A stretch of DNA of 64,000 nt from Scleromatobacter sp964418745. GTDB lineage: Bacteria; Pseudomonadota; Gammaproteobacteria; Burkholderiales; Burkholderiaceae_C. Position 1 is the stretch's first letter, and every line of letters begins with the position of its first letter. Positions 1 through 9,327 of the stretch are shown here, one piece after another. A program made the position numbers and the translations under genes. The notes below the pieces were generated by a model. The model had not been told where the DNA came from and did no database searches. It saw nothing but the letters and a program-made list of their open reading frames with translations. The stretch lies in assembly GCA_964418745.1 (NCBI GenBank), contig CAYQMX010000017.1, forward strand, positions 1 through 64,000, written 5' to 3'.

Positions 1-74
1 GTGGGCGCCGGCGCGGGGGCCGGGGCCGGGGCCGGCGGCGGGGACGAGGGCGGAGGCGGTGGCAGGGCCGACAT
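1..74 (-). CDS. Possible N-terminus of a Pro/Ala-rich protein (partial)
   Basis: Reading leftward from an ATG at 74, 24 codons stay open to the window edge and encode a start followed by a run of prolines and Ala-Pro repeats. Such linkers occur in TonB-like and other envelope proteins, but no domain is present. The same bases are a GC-only low-complexity run of CCGGGG units, so the open frame could be chance. No convincing ribosome binding site precedes the ATG. It would be the gene downstream of the glycosyltransferase at 144-1265 on the same strand. Confidence 0.25.
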   Translation of the reverse strand, partial: MSALPPPPPSSPPPAPAPAPAPAP

Positions 75-143
75 CGACGGTTTCGGTGAGAGTGTGAGGC
101 TTCGCGACTTCAGGGAAACACGGGGGGAGCGGTCAGGCCCGAC

Positions 144-1265
144 CTAGCGGTTCGAGTGCCACGCCGCATCGTCGGACGGCTGCGTGCCCTGGCCGTGATG
201 GTAGGGCTGCGCGTGTCGACCGTCATAGTAGATGCGGATCAGCAACTCGGCGAGCACGCCGGCGAGCAATAGTTGCAATCCGGCGATGACCATGAAGAAC
301 CCGAGGATCAGCAGCGGGCGTCCGCCGATGGACTGGCCGAGGACGAACTTCAGCACCGCCAGCCAGGCCAGGATCAGCCCGCCCACGCTGCCGGTGAACA
401 GGCCGATGCCGCCGAAGAAGTGGCCCGGCCGGGTGCCGTAGTTCAGGAAGAAGTGCATCGCCAGCAGGTCGGTGATCACGCGGAAGGTGCGCGACAGCCC
501 GTACTTGGACGTGCCCGCCGTGCGCGCGCGGTGGTTGACCGGCACCTCGTCCATGCGCTGCGGCGACGTCACCGTGGCCAGCCAGGCGGGGATGAAGCGG
601 TGCATCTCGCCGTACAGCCGCACCTCGCGCAGCACCGAGCCGCGGAACGCCTTCAGGCTGCAGCCCAGGTCGTTGAACTGCAGGCCGGTGGACTTGCGGA
701 TCAGGTGGTTGGCGATGCGCGACGGGAACTTGCGCAGCCAGAAGCCGTCCTGGCGATCCTTGCGCCAGCCGGCCACCAGGTCGAGGTCGCCCTGCAGCAG
801 GCGCGCCACCAGCTTGGGGATGTCGCGCGGGTCGTTCTGCAGGTCGCCGTCCATGGTCACGATGACGTCGCCGCGGGCCGCGTCGATGCCGGCTTGCATC
901 GCGGCGGTCTGGCGGAAGTTGCGCCACAGGCGGATCACGCGGATGTGCGGCCCGATGGCGGCGCCGTGGCGTTCCAGCGCCATGCCGGTGCCGTCGCGGC
1001 TGCCGTCGTCGACGACCAGCAGCTCCCACGGGAACGGATAGCTCGCCAGCGCGGCATTGACCTCGTCGATCAGCGGCGCCGCGTTCTCGATCTCGTTGTA
1101 CATCGGCACGACGACCGACAGGCGGTGGAACGGCACGCCGTCGACGTCCAGCGCGCCGCCGACGCCGAAGGCGCTGGCCGGGCTGTCGGCATGGGCGCCG
1201 CCGACCTCGGCGGCCGGAAGCGACGCCGAGGGCAGGTAGTGCTCTCCGGTGGAACTTGCGGTCAT
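144..1265 (-). CDS. Family 2 glycosyltransferase with C-terminal membrane anchor (DPM1/ArnC/GtrB type)
   Basis: This 373-aa protein has the GT-A layout of dolichol-phosphate-mannose-synthase-like enzymes. These transfer a sugar from a nucleotide sugar to a polyprenyl phosphate on the cytoplasmic face of the inner membrane. Visible motifs are PMYNE near residue 54, VVDDGSRDGT near 85 and the metal-binding MDGDLQNDP near 137. Two hydrophobic helices lie near residues 300-325 and 332-352. The start is the ATG at 1265, which overlaps the stop of the flippase-like gene upstream by four bases (ATGA), so the two are probably translated together. The first 45 residues are a poorly conserved leader. 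The sugar cannot be told from sequence. Confidence 0.88.
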   Translation of the reverse strand: MTASSTGEHYLPSASLPAAEVGGAHADSPASAFGVGGALDVDGVPFHRLSVVVPMYNEIENAAPLIDEVNAALASYPFPWELLVVDDGSRDGTGMALERHGAAIGPHIRVIRLWRNFRQTAAMQAGIDAARGDVIVTMDGDLQNDPRDIPKLVARLLQGDLDLVAGWRKDRQDGFWLRKFPSRIANHLIRKSTGLQFNDLGCSLKAFRGSVLREVRLYGEMHRFIPAWLATVTSPQRMDEVPVNHRARTAGTSKYGLSRTFRVITDLLAMHFFLNYGTRPGHFFGGIGLFTGSVGGLILAWLAVLKFVLGQSIGGRPLLILGFFMVIAGLQLLLAGVLAELLIRIYYDGRHAQPYHHGQGTQPSDDAAWHSNR

Positions 1266-2281
1266 GTCTTGCTTTCTGGCGCCCGCGACGGGCGCACGAT
1301 CAGGGAAAAGGCGAGGGCCGTGGCCAGGGCCACCACCAGCATCAGGGCGTGGACGGCCAGCGCCGCGCCGAAGATCAGCCGGCGCGACGCGGCGCCGATC
1401 GCCGCATTGTCGGTGTTTGCGGCCGCCGCCTTCGCCTCGCCGCGCCCGGCCTGGGTGCCGAGCGCCACGCCGGCCTCGTAGGTGCCCACGCCGGCGGGCG
1501 CCTGCAGCGGCAGCACGGCGGCCAGCTCGCCGCCGAGCGCGCCGCAGAAGCCGGCGCCCGGCGGCAGGTTGGCCAGCGAGGCCAGCAGCACGCCGACGAT
1601 GCCCAGCTTGAGCACCCAGTTGGCGATCGCGAAGCCCCACGCGGCCGCACCGCCGCGTGCGGCGCGGAAGGCGCCGGCCACCTTGGCCACGAGGTGCCAG
1701 GCCTTGCGCGCACGCGGCGCCGCGGCGTGCGCGCGCGCACGCGCCCAGCGCGCGTGCACGTGGATGCGCCGCACCAGCGGCGGCAGCAGCGCGGCGGCCG
1801 CGGCGATCGCCGCCACGGCGAAGCCGATGCGCCACGCCAGCGGCGCCGGCACGAGGATGGCGATGCCGAGCACGCCCAGCACCATCATGTCCTGCAGTCG
1901 CAGCCACAGCAGGCTGGCGGTGGCGTCACCCAGGCCCACGCCCCAGCGCCGGTGCAGCAGGAACGAGTAGCTCGCCTCGCCGGAGCGCATCGGCAGGATG
2001 TTGATGGCGGCGTTGTGCAGCAGGGTGACCTGCAGGCACTCGCGGTAGCCCAGGCCCAGCGGGCGCAGCTTCCACAGCCACTCGGCGCGCAGCCGGCCGG
2101 CGCGCAGCGCGTAGGTGGCGCTCATGCCCAGCGTGGCGGCGACCCAGCCCGGCCACGGCACGGTGGCCACGCGCTCGGCCAGCAGCGTCCACGGCGTGAA
2201 CGCGACCAGCACCGCCAGCAGCGCCGCGCCGGCGGCGATGCTCGCCGCGGCGATCCAGCGCGTGCGGGTCATGGCGGTCAA
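1262..2281 (-). CDS. Lysylphosphatidylglycerol synthase transmembrane-domain / UPF0104 family flippase-like protein
   Basis: This 339-aa polytopic membrane protein starts MTAMTRTRW and has about seven to eight hydrophobic segments. The segments near the N-terminus and the C-terminal half resemble the integral membrane domain shared by MprF flippases and the YbhN/AglD family. In other systems this fold is linked to moving lipids, or lipid-linked sugars, across the bilayer. Its placement directly upstream of and overlapping a polyprenyl-phosphate glycosyltransferase, and directly downstream of a PAP2 phosphatase, supports a role in lipid-carrier metabolism. That role is inferred from context. 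No catalytic motif is recognisable. Confidence 0.75.
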   Translation of the reverse strand: MTAMTRTRWIAAASIAAGAALLAVLVAFTPWTLLAERVATVPWPGWVAATLGMSATYALRAGRLRAEWLWKLRPLGLGYRECLQVTLLHNAAINILPMRSGEASYSFLLHRRWGVGLGDATASLLWLRLQDMMVLGVLGIAILVPAPLAWRIGFAVAAIAAAAALLPPLVRRIHVHARWARARAHAAAPRARKAWHLVAKVAGAFRAARGGAAAWGFAIANWVLKLGIVGVLLASLANLPPGAGFCGALGGELAAVLPLQAPAGVGTYEAGVALGTQAGRGEAKAAAANTDNAAIGAASRRLIFGAALAVHALMLVVALATALAFSLIVRPSRAPESKT

Positions 2282-2285
2282 CGGG

Positions 2286-3197
2286 TCACGCCAGCCCAGG
2301 CGCGCGCAGGCTCGCGCGCCACCAGCGCGCCGCGCCCGCCAGCGCCACCAGCGCCAGCACGGCCTGCAGCGGCGCGGCTGCCGGGTAGCCGGTCTCCAGC
2401 TGGCGTGCCCAGCGGGCCGACGCCAGGCCGGTGGCCTCCAGCAGCGCCGGCGTCGCGGCGATGCACGCGGCCGACACGAGCAGGCCGGCGGCCATCAGGC
2501 GCTGGCCGGTGGCGCGGTCGAGCAGGCGGGCGAGGGCACGGGTGGGCCAGGCGTGGGGCGCCAGGCTGCCGAACACCAGCCCGAGGCCGGCGCCGACGCA
2601 GGCGTCGGACGGCCAGTGCGCGCCCACGGCCAGCCGCGACAGGGCGATGCCCAGCGCCAGCAGCGCCACCAGCACCAGGCCGGTGGACGTGGCGAGCGGG
2701 CCGCCGACCGCGCTGCGTTCGTCGAGCCGGCGCTTCTCGCCGACCAGCAGCGCGAGCATCGCGAAGGCCATGGCGCTGTGGCCCGAGGGCATGGAGCCCG
2801 CGCTCAGCGGCACGCCCACCACCTGCAGGTGATCGGCGCCCAGGGCCAGGAACGGCCGCGGCGACGGCAGGTGGTGCTTGATGAAGCTGGCGGTCAGGCC
2901 GCCGACGACGATCACCCACAGCAGCTGCGCGACGCGTTCCGGCACGTCCTGCGCGAACGCGCCCAGGTAGATCCAGGTGGCCAGGGCCAGCCCGGCCACG
3001 CTGAGGGCCGACCACAAGGCCGGGGCGTCCGGGCCGAGCTCGTTGACCGCGTGGAACAGCGCCTCGTTGGCCGCGGGGTGCGCCCGCAGCCACAGTCCCG
3101 CGGCGACGGCGAGCAGGCCGGCGGCGAGGAGCCGGAAATCGAAGGTCGCCGCCGGTGCGGAGGAGGGCGCGGGCGACAGCGGGGAGGCGGCGGACAT
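2286..3197 (-). CDS. PAP2 superfamily phosphatase (undecaprenyl-pyrophosphate or lipid phosphatase type)
   Basis: This 303-aa membrane protein carries the three PAP2 signature motifs: K107 with R114-P115, the P137-SGH140 block, and S187-R188 with H194 and D198. H140 and H194 would be the catalytic histidines of the phosphotransfer mechanism. Hydrophobic helices surround the motifs, and a C-terminal extension of about 75 residues adds further membrane segments. It lies four bases upstream of the flippase-like gene and likely starts the leftward operon ending at the glycosyltransferase. The substrate could be undecaprenyl pyrophosphate or a phosphatidate, and sequence alone does not decide. Confidence 0.85.
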   Translation of the reverse strand: MSAASPLSPAPSSAPAATFDFRLLAAGLLAVAAGLWLRAHPAANEALFHAVNELGPDAPALWSALSVAGLALATWIYLGAFAQDVPERVAQLLWVIVVGGLTASFIKHHLPSPRPFLALGADHLQVVGVPLSAGSMPSGHSAMAFAMLALLVGEKRRLDERSAVGGPLATSTGLVLVALLALGIALSRLAVGAHWPSDACVGAGLGLVFGSLAPHAWPTRALARLLDRATGQRLMAAGLLVSAACIAATPALLEATGLASARWARQLETGYPAAAPLQAVLALVALAGAARWWRASLRAPGLA

Positions 3198-3274
3198 GGG
3201 CGGCGATTGTATAGACGACGGCCCGGGGGACTGGCTCGCCGCGTGAGCCTGGGCGGCGGCAGAATGCCGCTTCC

Positions 3275-4423
3275 ATGAACCGCTGCCGAACCCCCACGCT
3301 CGAGCACCTGCGCCGCTATGCCGTGGCGCGGTCGCTGTTCCCGCCCACCACGCTGCCCAAGGCGATCGAGCGCCTCGGCTTCGTGCAGGCCGACCCGATC
3401 CGGGCGCCCGCGCGGGCGCAGGACCTGACGCTGCGCCACCGCGTTAAGGGCTACCTGGCAGGCGACCTCGAGCGCCGCTATCAGCGCCTGCAGGTGGAGG
3501 AGGACTGCCTGGTCAACTACGGCTTCGTGCCACGCAGCCTGCTGTCGCTGCTGCATCCGCGCACCGCCCGGCGCGCCTGGGACGCCGCCACCGAGCGCCG
3601 TGCGGCCGAGGTGCTGGCCTTCGTCCGCGCCCGCGGGCCCACGCACCCGCGCGACGTGCAGGAGGTGTTCGACCACGGCCGGGTGCAGAGCTGGGGCGCC
3701 ACCAACACGCTCAACGCCAGCACCGCGCTGCTCGACGGCATGCACTATCGCGGCCTGCTGCGCGTCGTGCGGCGCGACGCCGGCACCCGCGTCTACGAGG
3801 CGGTCGACCACGCGCCCGTGGACGACGACCCGGCGGCGCGCCACGAGCGCGCGCGCCGGCTGCTGCTGCGAATCGTCGACAAGTACGCACCGCTGCCCTC
3901 GGCCTCGCTGGGCTACCTGGCGCACTTGCTGCAGTACGGCGCGCCGCACCTGAAGGGCGAGACCCGCGCCCTGCTGGCCGAGCTGCGCACCGACCTGCCG
4001 CAGGCGCGCATCGACGGCGTCACCTGGCTGTGGACGCCCGGCGAGGATCCGTCCGCCGGCCGCTGGCGCGTCGACCCCGGCCGCGCCCGCCTGCTGGCGC
4101 CGTTCGACCCCGTCGTCTGGGACCGCCGGCGCTTCGAGCTGCTCTGGGGCTGGGCTTACAAGTTCGAGGCCTACACGCCGGCGGCCCGGCGCACGATGGG
4201 GCATTACGCCCTGCCGCTGCTCTACGGCGACCAGGTGGTCGGCTGGGGCAACGCGGCGCTGGTGGACAAGGCGCGACTGGAGGTGCACGTCGGCTTCGCC
4301 GACAAGTCCTGGGCGCGCGCGCCGGCGCTGGCGGGCGCCCTCGACGCCGAGCTGGCGGCCATGGCGGCGTTCCTCGGACTCGACGGCACGGCGGCCGTGC
4401 GGCTCAGGCGCCCGCGAAAGTAG
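3275..4423 (+). CDS. Winged-helix DNA-binding protein, YcaQ-like (HTH_42) family
   Basis: This 382-aa protein begins with the family's hallmark region: an N-terminal helix, then GFVQADPIRAPARAQDLTL, then a DYRLRR-like positively charged stretch. Members of this family include the crosslink-unhooking DNA glycosylase YcaQ of E. coli, which repairs interstrand crosslinks. The QxD element characteristic of such glycosylases is represented here by QADPIRAPARAQD near residues 41-53. The gene is transcribed away from the PAP2 gene, with 77 bases between the two starts. Activity as a glycosylase is inferred from family membership only. Confidence 0.75.
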   Translation: MNRCRTPTLEHLRRYAVARSLFPPTTLPKAIERLGFVQADPIRAPARAQDLTLRHRVKGYLAGDLERRYQRLQVEEDCLVNYGFVPRSLLSLLHPRTARRAWDAATERRAAEVLAFVRARGPTHPRDVQEVFDHGRVQSWGATNTLNASTALLDGMHYRGLLRVVRRDAGTRVYEAVDHAPVDDDPAARHERARRLLLRIVDKYAPLPSASLGYLAHLLQYGAPHLKGETRALLAELRTDLPQARIDGVTWLWTPGEDPSAGRWRVDPGRARLLAPFDPVVWDRRRFELLWGWAYKFEAYTPAARRTMGHYALPLLYGDQVVGWGNAALVDKARLEVHVGFADKSWARAPALAGALDAELAAMAAFLGLDGTAAVRLRRPRK

Positions 4424-4580
4424 TGCAGAAGTTGGCGCGTCCCGCACTTCATGGCGGTACAGGCGATCCGGCGGTAACGAAAAGAACGTTAAATGACGTT
4501 GCCGGCTCTTGTCAGGCCGCGACGGTCGTCGCGGCTACGGGGGGCACGGATTGAAGCAGATCACAACCTGCGAGGAATGC

Positions 4581-5429
4581 ATGGAAGGTACCGAATTCAC
4601 CCGGTCGACCAATCGTCACGGCGCCCGCGACAGCGCCCGGATGATCGCGCCCATCCCCACCAACGACGGGCCGCCGGCCGCGTCGCTGGCAGCGTCGATC
4701 GCGCTGTCGAACGCCCGCATCGAGCTGTCGGCGCTCGAGGCCGAGCTGGCCTACCGCGGCCCGGAGCGCCGCAACGGTCCGGGCGCCGGCCTGGCCAAGC
4801 TGCTGGCCAGCGTGCTCGACGAGGTCGACTACGGCCTCGTGCTGATGGCCGCCGACGGCCATGTCGTCCACGCCAACCATGCCGCGCGGGTCGAACTCGC
4901 CGGCGCCAAGTCCCTGCAACTGGTCGGCCGCCGGCTCAGCGGGCGTTCGGCCACCGACCAGCGCGCGCTCGACGACGCGCTGGCGGGTGCCCGCGACGGC
5001 GGCAAGCGGCGCATGCTGGCGTTCGCGCCGGCCGATCCGCTGTCCGAAGGCAAGTCCTGCGACCTCTCCATCGTGCCGCTGCCGGCCGCGCTGTCGGCCA
5101 ACCACACCGGCCACGCCGTGCTGATCGCGCTGCCGCGCAGCCGCATCGCCGAGACGCTGTCGGTGGACGCCTATGCCCGCGAACTGGGCCTGTCGCGCCG
5201 CGAGCAGCAGGTGCTGGCCGGCCTGTGCGAGGGCCTGCGCGTCAAGGAGATCGCCGCCAGGCTCGAGATCGGCGACGAGACCGTGCGCAGCCACGTCAAG
5301 CGCCTGAAGGCCAAGACCGGCTGTGCCGGGATCGTCGACATCGTCAACCAGGTCTCGCGCCTGCCGCCGATGGTGGGCGCCCTGCGCCAGACCCCGGTCG
5401 ACCTGCCCCCGGGCGACACGCGGTCTTGA
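4581..5429 (+). CDS. LuxR-type transcriptional regulator with PAS-like sensor region
   Basis: The last ~65 residues form a LuxR/GerE helix-turn-helix beginning LGLSRREQQVLAGLCEG and continuing through VKEIAARLEIGDETVRSHVK. The region before it, about residues 55-165, reads like a PAS fold (DEVDYGLVLMAADGHVVHAN). A likely role is a sensory DNA-binding activator, with an unknown signal. The ATG at 4581 follows a GAGGA sequence by four bases and gives 282 aa. A TTG at 4509 would add 24 residues and is less likely. It ends just before the ahcY promoter, whose -35 hexamer overlaps its stop codon. Confidence 0.82.
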   Translation: MEGTEFTRSTNRHGARDSARMIAPIPTNDGPPAASLAASIALSNARIELSALEAELAYRGPERRNGPGAGLAKLLASVLDEVDYGLVLMAADGHVVHANHAARVELAGAKSLQLVGRRLSGRSATDQRALDDALAGARDGGKRRMLAFAPADPLSEGKSCDLSIVPLPAALSANHTGHAVLIALPRSRIAETLSVDAYARELGLSRREQQVLAGLCEGLRVKEIAARLEIGDETVRSHVKRLKAKTGCAGIVDIVNQVSRLPPMVGALRQTPVDLPPGDTRS

Positions 5430-5455
5430 GCGCGCCGCGCCGCGGCCGATATAAT
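5426..5455 (+). promoter_or_regulatory. Candidate sigma-70 promoter for ahcY-metF
   Basis: A TTGAGC element (5426-5431) and a perfect TATAAT (5450-5455) are separated by 18 bases. Transcription would start near 5462, a few bases before the SAH riboswitch begins at 5467, which is where a riboswitch leader would be expected to start. The -35 overlaps the stop codon of the LuxR gene. Confidence 0.7.
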
Positions 5456-5466
5456 CAGTTCTGATT

Positions 5467-5550
5467 CCGAGGAGCGTTGCGAGGCCCGGTCGTCCCTGAC
5501 GGCCGCGGGGCCCCAGGCTCGGAACCCTTTCAAGGCAACCGCGCTCACCC
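5467..5550 (+). promoter_or_regulatory. S-adenosylhomocysteine (SAH) riboswitch aptamer
   Basis: The segment fits the SAH riboswitch architecture known upstream of ahcY in proteobacteria. P1 can form between CCGAG (5467-5471) and CTCGG (5518-5522). P2 forms between GGCCC (5483-5487) and GGGCC (5508-5512), topped by a hairpin at 5488-5504. The pseudoknot helix P4 forms between GAGCG (5472-5476) and CGCTC (5542-5546). The conserved GAGGAGCG and AGGCTCGGAA boxes are present. The family senses accumulating SAH and turns on ahcY, which degrades it. Downstream, 5534-5594 forms a long alternative hairpin that competes for the P4 3' strand. Confidence 0.9.
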
Positions 5551-5651
5551 GCTTCGCAATCCGCGAAGGGCCGGGTGAGGGTGCACGGGTTGCCTCTCCT
5601 TTCCGGCCTTCGTGGTGCGCGCATGGCGGGCACTCAACGGAGATCCCGGAA

Positions 5652-7079
<1,428 letters not shown>

Positions 7080-7149
7080 TCCCGGTCCGGCGCACGCGAA
7101 CCGGCCCCGACGACGGGGCCCGGGAGCGGCGCGCCCTCTCGAAAGACGA

Positions 7150-7986
7150 ATGATGATCCAGATCCCTATCAGCCTCGAGTTCTTCCCGCCGAAGACGCCC
7201 GAGGGCATGGCCAAGCTCGCGGCGGCGCGGGCCGAGCTGTACGCGCTCCGGCCCGAGTTCTGCTCGGTCACCTACGGCGCGGGCGGCTCCACGCAGATGG
7301 GCACGCTGCAGGTGGTGCAGGCCATCCGCGACGAAGGGTTCGTGGGCGTGCCGCACTTCACCTGCATCGGCGCCACGCGCGCGAGCGTGGGAGAGACGCT
7401 CGATGGCTTCAAGGCGGCCGGCCTGAAGCGCCTGGTCGCGCTGCGCGGCGACCTGCCCAGCGGCTCGGGCAGCGGCTTCGGCGAGTTCCGCTACGCCGCC
7501 GACCTGATCGAGCAGATCCGCCGGCACTCGGGCGACCACTTCCACATCGAGGTGGCGGCGTACCCCGAGACGCACCCGCAGGCGCGCTCGCCGGCGGCCG
7601 ACCTGAAGGCGTTCGCGTCCAAGGTGGCGGCCGGCGCCGATTCGGCGATCACGCAGATGTTCTTCAATGCCGACGCGTATTTCCGCTTCGTCGACGAGGC
7701 GCGCGCGCTGGGCATCGCCGTCCCCATCGTGCCGGGCATCATGCCCATCACCAACGCCAGCGGCCTGATGCGCTTCGCCGACAACTCCGGCTGCGAGATC
7801 CCGCGCTGGATGCGACTTCGCCTGCAGTCGTTCGGCGACGACACGGCCTCGATCAAGGCCTTCGGCCTCGAGGTGATGGCCGCGCTGTGCGAGCGGCTGC
7901 TCGCCGGCGGCGCGCCGTCGCTGCATTTCTACACGATGAACCAGTCCGCGGCGACACTCGCGCTCGCGCAGGCCATCCCCACCTGA
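7150..7986 (+). CDS. metF: 5,10-methylenetetrahydrofolate reductase
   Basis: This 278-aa flavoprotein makes 5-methyltetrahydrofolate, the methyl donor for remethylating homocysteine, so it completes the cycle with ahcY. Visible family features are ISLEFFPPKTPEG at the N-terminus, the CSVTYGAGGST motif near residue 38, LRGDLP near 98, and AVPIVPGIMPI near 193. The gene follows ahcY by 70 bases, a gap that holds a GGCCCC-GGGGCC stem-loop (7103-7120) which might tune or process the transcript. Two adjacent ATGs (7150 and 7153) are possible starts. The accessory block begins 17 bases after its stop. Confidence 0.97.
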   Translation: MMIQIPISLEFFPPKTPEGMAKLAAARAELYALRPEFCSVTYGAGGSTQMGTLQVVQAIRDEGFVGVPHFTCIGATRASVGETLDGFKAAGLKRLVALRGDLPSGSGSGFGEFRYAADLIEQIRRHSGDHFHIEVAAYPETHPQARSPAADLKAFASKVAAGADSAITQMFFNADAYFRFVDEARALGIAVPIVPGIMPITNASGLMRFADNSGCEIPRWMRLRLQSFGDDTASIKAFGLEVMAALCERLLAGGAPSLHFYTMNQSAATLALAQAIPT

Positions 7987-8003
7987 CCGATCGCCCGCTG
8001 CAC

Positions 8004-8045
8004 TGGGCGCTGGGTGCTGGGTCTTGCGGGGCGCGCTGGGGTGGG
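8004..8045 (+). repeat. Left copy of a ~42-bp inverted repeat bounding the 8.0-13.6 kb block
   Basis: These 42 bases match the reverse complement of 13564-13604 at 40 of 42 aligned positions, with one substitution and one single-base gap. The repeat starts 17 bases after the metF stop. It is rich in TGGGTGCTGGG units. It may be one member of a dispersed genomic repeat family, or a remnant end of the element that brought in the block. Confidence 0.85.
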
Positions 8046-8815
8046 GCAGCTGCGCCAACTTTGTCGGTCATCGAGGAGCCCGACGCAACTCGACACCTGG
8101 TCCAAGCAACTGCGGCCGAATTTCCGCCAAGGGAAACGCAGGCAACGTTCCGACAAGGATTCCTTCAGGTGAGCAGAGACGCTCTGCCCGAACATGCAAC
8201 GGTAGCTGACGTGCCTCAACGAACGTCTCTCGAACTGCCTTGAGCGAGACGGTGCAATCGCCACTGCGCAGTTGTCGTCCGCGTTGCCTTGCGTCCCCCC
8301 GATGTCTTGCCTTGGCGAGACGGGGTGACGATCTGTTGCGCCGCCGAGCCATTGGGTCGGCCTTCATTGGCACGGAACGCTCGGACAAGGTCGACGGGTT
8401 TGACGATCCTCCGTCCATGATGCGGATTTCTCGATCTATGTTCCTGACTATTTTCTATTTGCGCGAATCGTTTTGCCGAGCAGAGTCGAGCCTCCTGCTG
8501 CGGCAGTTCCGATCATGAAGCTGCAGTCCGTTGCTCCCCACCCCGGACGCCCTGCGTTCACGGTGCGCCGCCACACTTGACTGACGCCTGGGCCAGTGTC
8601 GGCTCCGCCCTGCGCTTGCCTGATGGTGGCACGAGCGCAGGGCGCAACTCACCTGCATTGCGTCCAGCGGAATGCAAATTCTGAAGAATGTCAATTCGCC
8701 AGCAAGAAGGCGAAGGTTTTCTCGAACAATACGTGTAGATCTTCCGCATTTACGAGCTGCCTCCTGGCGCTTAGATTGGTCATGTCCCAACACTTCCTGA
8801 TCCGAGAGGCAACCC
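8046..8815. other. 770-bp stretch without a recognisable gene
   Basis: The base composition is visibly lower in GC than the flanking genes, especially at 8400-8480 and 8690-8770. Several short open frames exist on both strands, but none has a recognisable product, convincing start site or codon pattern like the neighbours. The stretch may be decayed gene material. Its right end must hold the promoter of the RaiA-like gene; I could not single out a convincing -35/-10 pair. Confidence 0.5.
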
Positions 8816-9214
8816 ATGAACGTCGACATCCAGACCCTGGGCTTTCGAACAACCGACGCGTTGTCCCAACACGCGAATCAGAGGCTGCGCTTGATGATTG
8901 CACGCCATGGCGCCCGCATCAGGCGCGTCCTCGTGCGGCTCGGCGACCTCAATGGACCGCGCGGCGGGATCGACAAGTTCTGCCGCATTCATGTCTACCT
9001 GGTCGACGCCCCCGCAGCAGTCATCCACGACATCGGCGTTGACCTCTACGATGTGATCGATCGGGCCGCCGAGCGGGCAGGCAGAGCGGTATCCAGGCAT
9101 CTCGACCAGGCGCGCACGTTCGTTCGACATGGGCGTGCCGGCGGGGAGATCGAGCACTGCGAGGCGATCGCCCACGAGGCCGAAGACTCCAGATCGAAAT
9201 TCTCGACGCCATGA
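8816..9214 (+). CDS. HPF/RaiA-family ribosome-associated protein
   Basis: The 132-aa product has the ribosome hibernation/RaiA pattern in its first 105 residues: MNVDIQTLGFRTTDALSQHA, then a basic helix, then the strand-helix segment IHDIGVDLYDVIDRAAERAG. Proteins of this family bind the 30S decoding region and idle or stabilise ribosomes in stress. The last 30 residues are an unconserved tail. A GAGAGG ribosome binding site (8804-8809) precedes the ATG. Its stop overlaps the start of a 38-codon ORF (ATGA at 9211-9214). It is distinct from the usual hpf gene next to rpoN, suggesting a second, stress-specific copy. Confidence 0.72.
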   Translation: MNVDIQTLGFRTTDALSQHANQRLRLMIARHGARIRRVLVRLGDLNGPRGGIDKFCRIHVYLVDAPAAVIHDIGVDLYDVIDRAAERAGRAVSRHLDQARTFVRHGRAGGEIEHCEAIAHEAEDSRSKFSTP

Positions 9215-9327
9215 GCATCGAACAATTCCTCACGATCTCTGCCTTCGCAGTCTTCGGCGGAGCGCTGTCCCAGCCGTCCCGTGGCACCACACCACGACCT
9301 TTCATTTCCAAGAGGTACGAACCATGA
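9211..9327 (+). CDS. Predicted 38-aa small protein, overlapping both neighbours
   Basis: A short open frame starts at an ATG overlapping the stop of the RaiA-like gene (ATGA at 9211) and ends in a TGA overlapping the ATG of the TerB-like gene (ATGA at 9324). It begins MSIEQFLTISAFAVFGG and ends FISKRYEP. The first 20 residues are hydrophobic enough for a short membrane segment, and the rest is basic. The overlaps at both ends are the usual sign of translational coupling, but the frame could also be a chance reading of the 109-base spacer. No family is recognised. Confidence 0.45.
   Translation: MSIEQFLTISAFAVFGGALSQPSRGTTPRPFISKRYEP

Noticed and set aside
1..60. Tandem CCGGGG-type repeat at the window edge
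   Set aside because: It is low-complexity GC sequence compatible with a Pro/Ala coding run; there is too little context to call a functional repeat.
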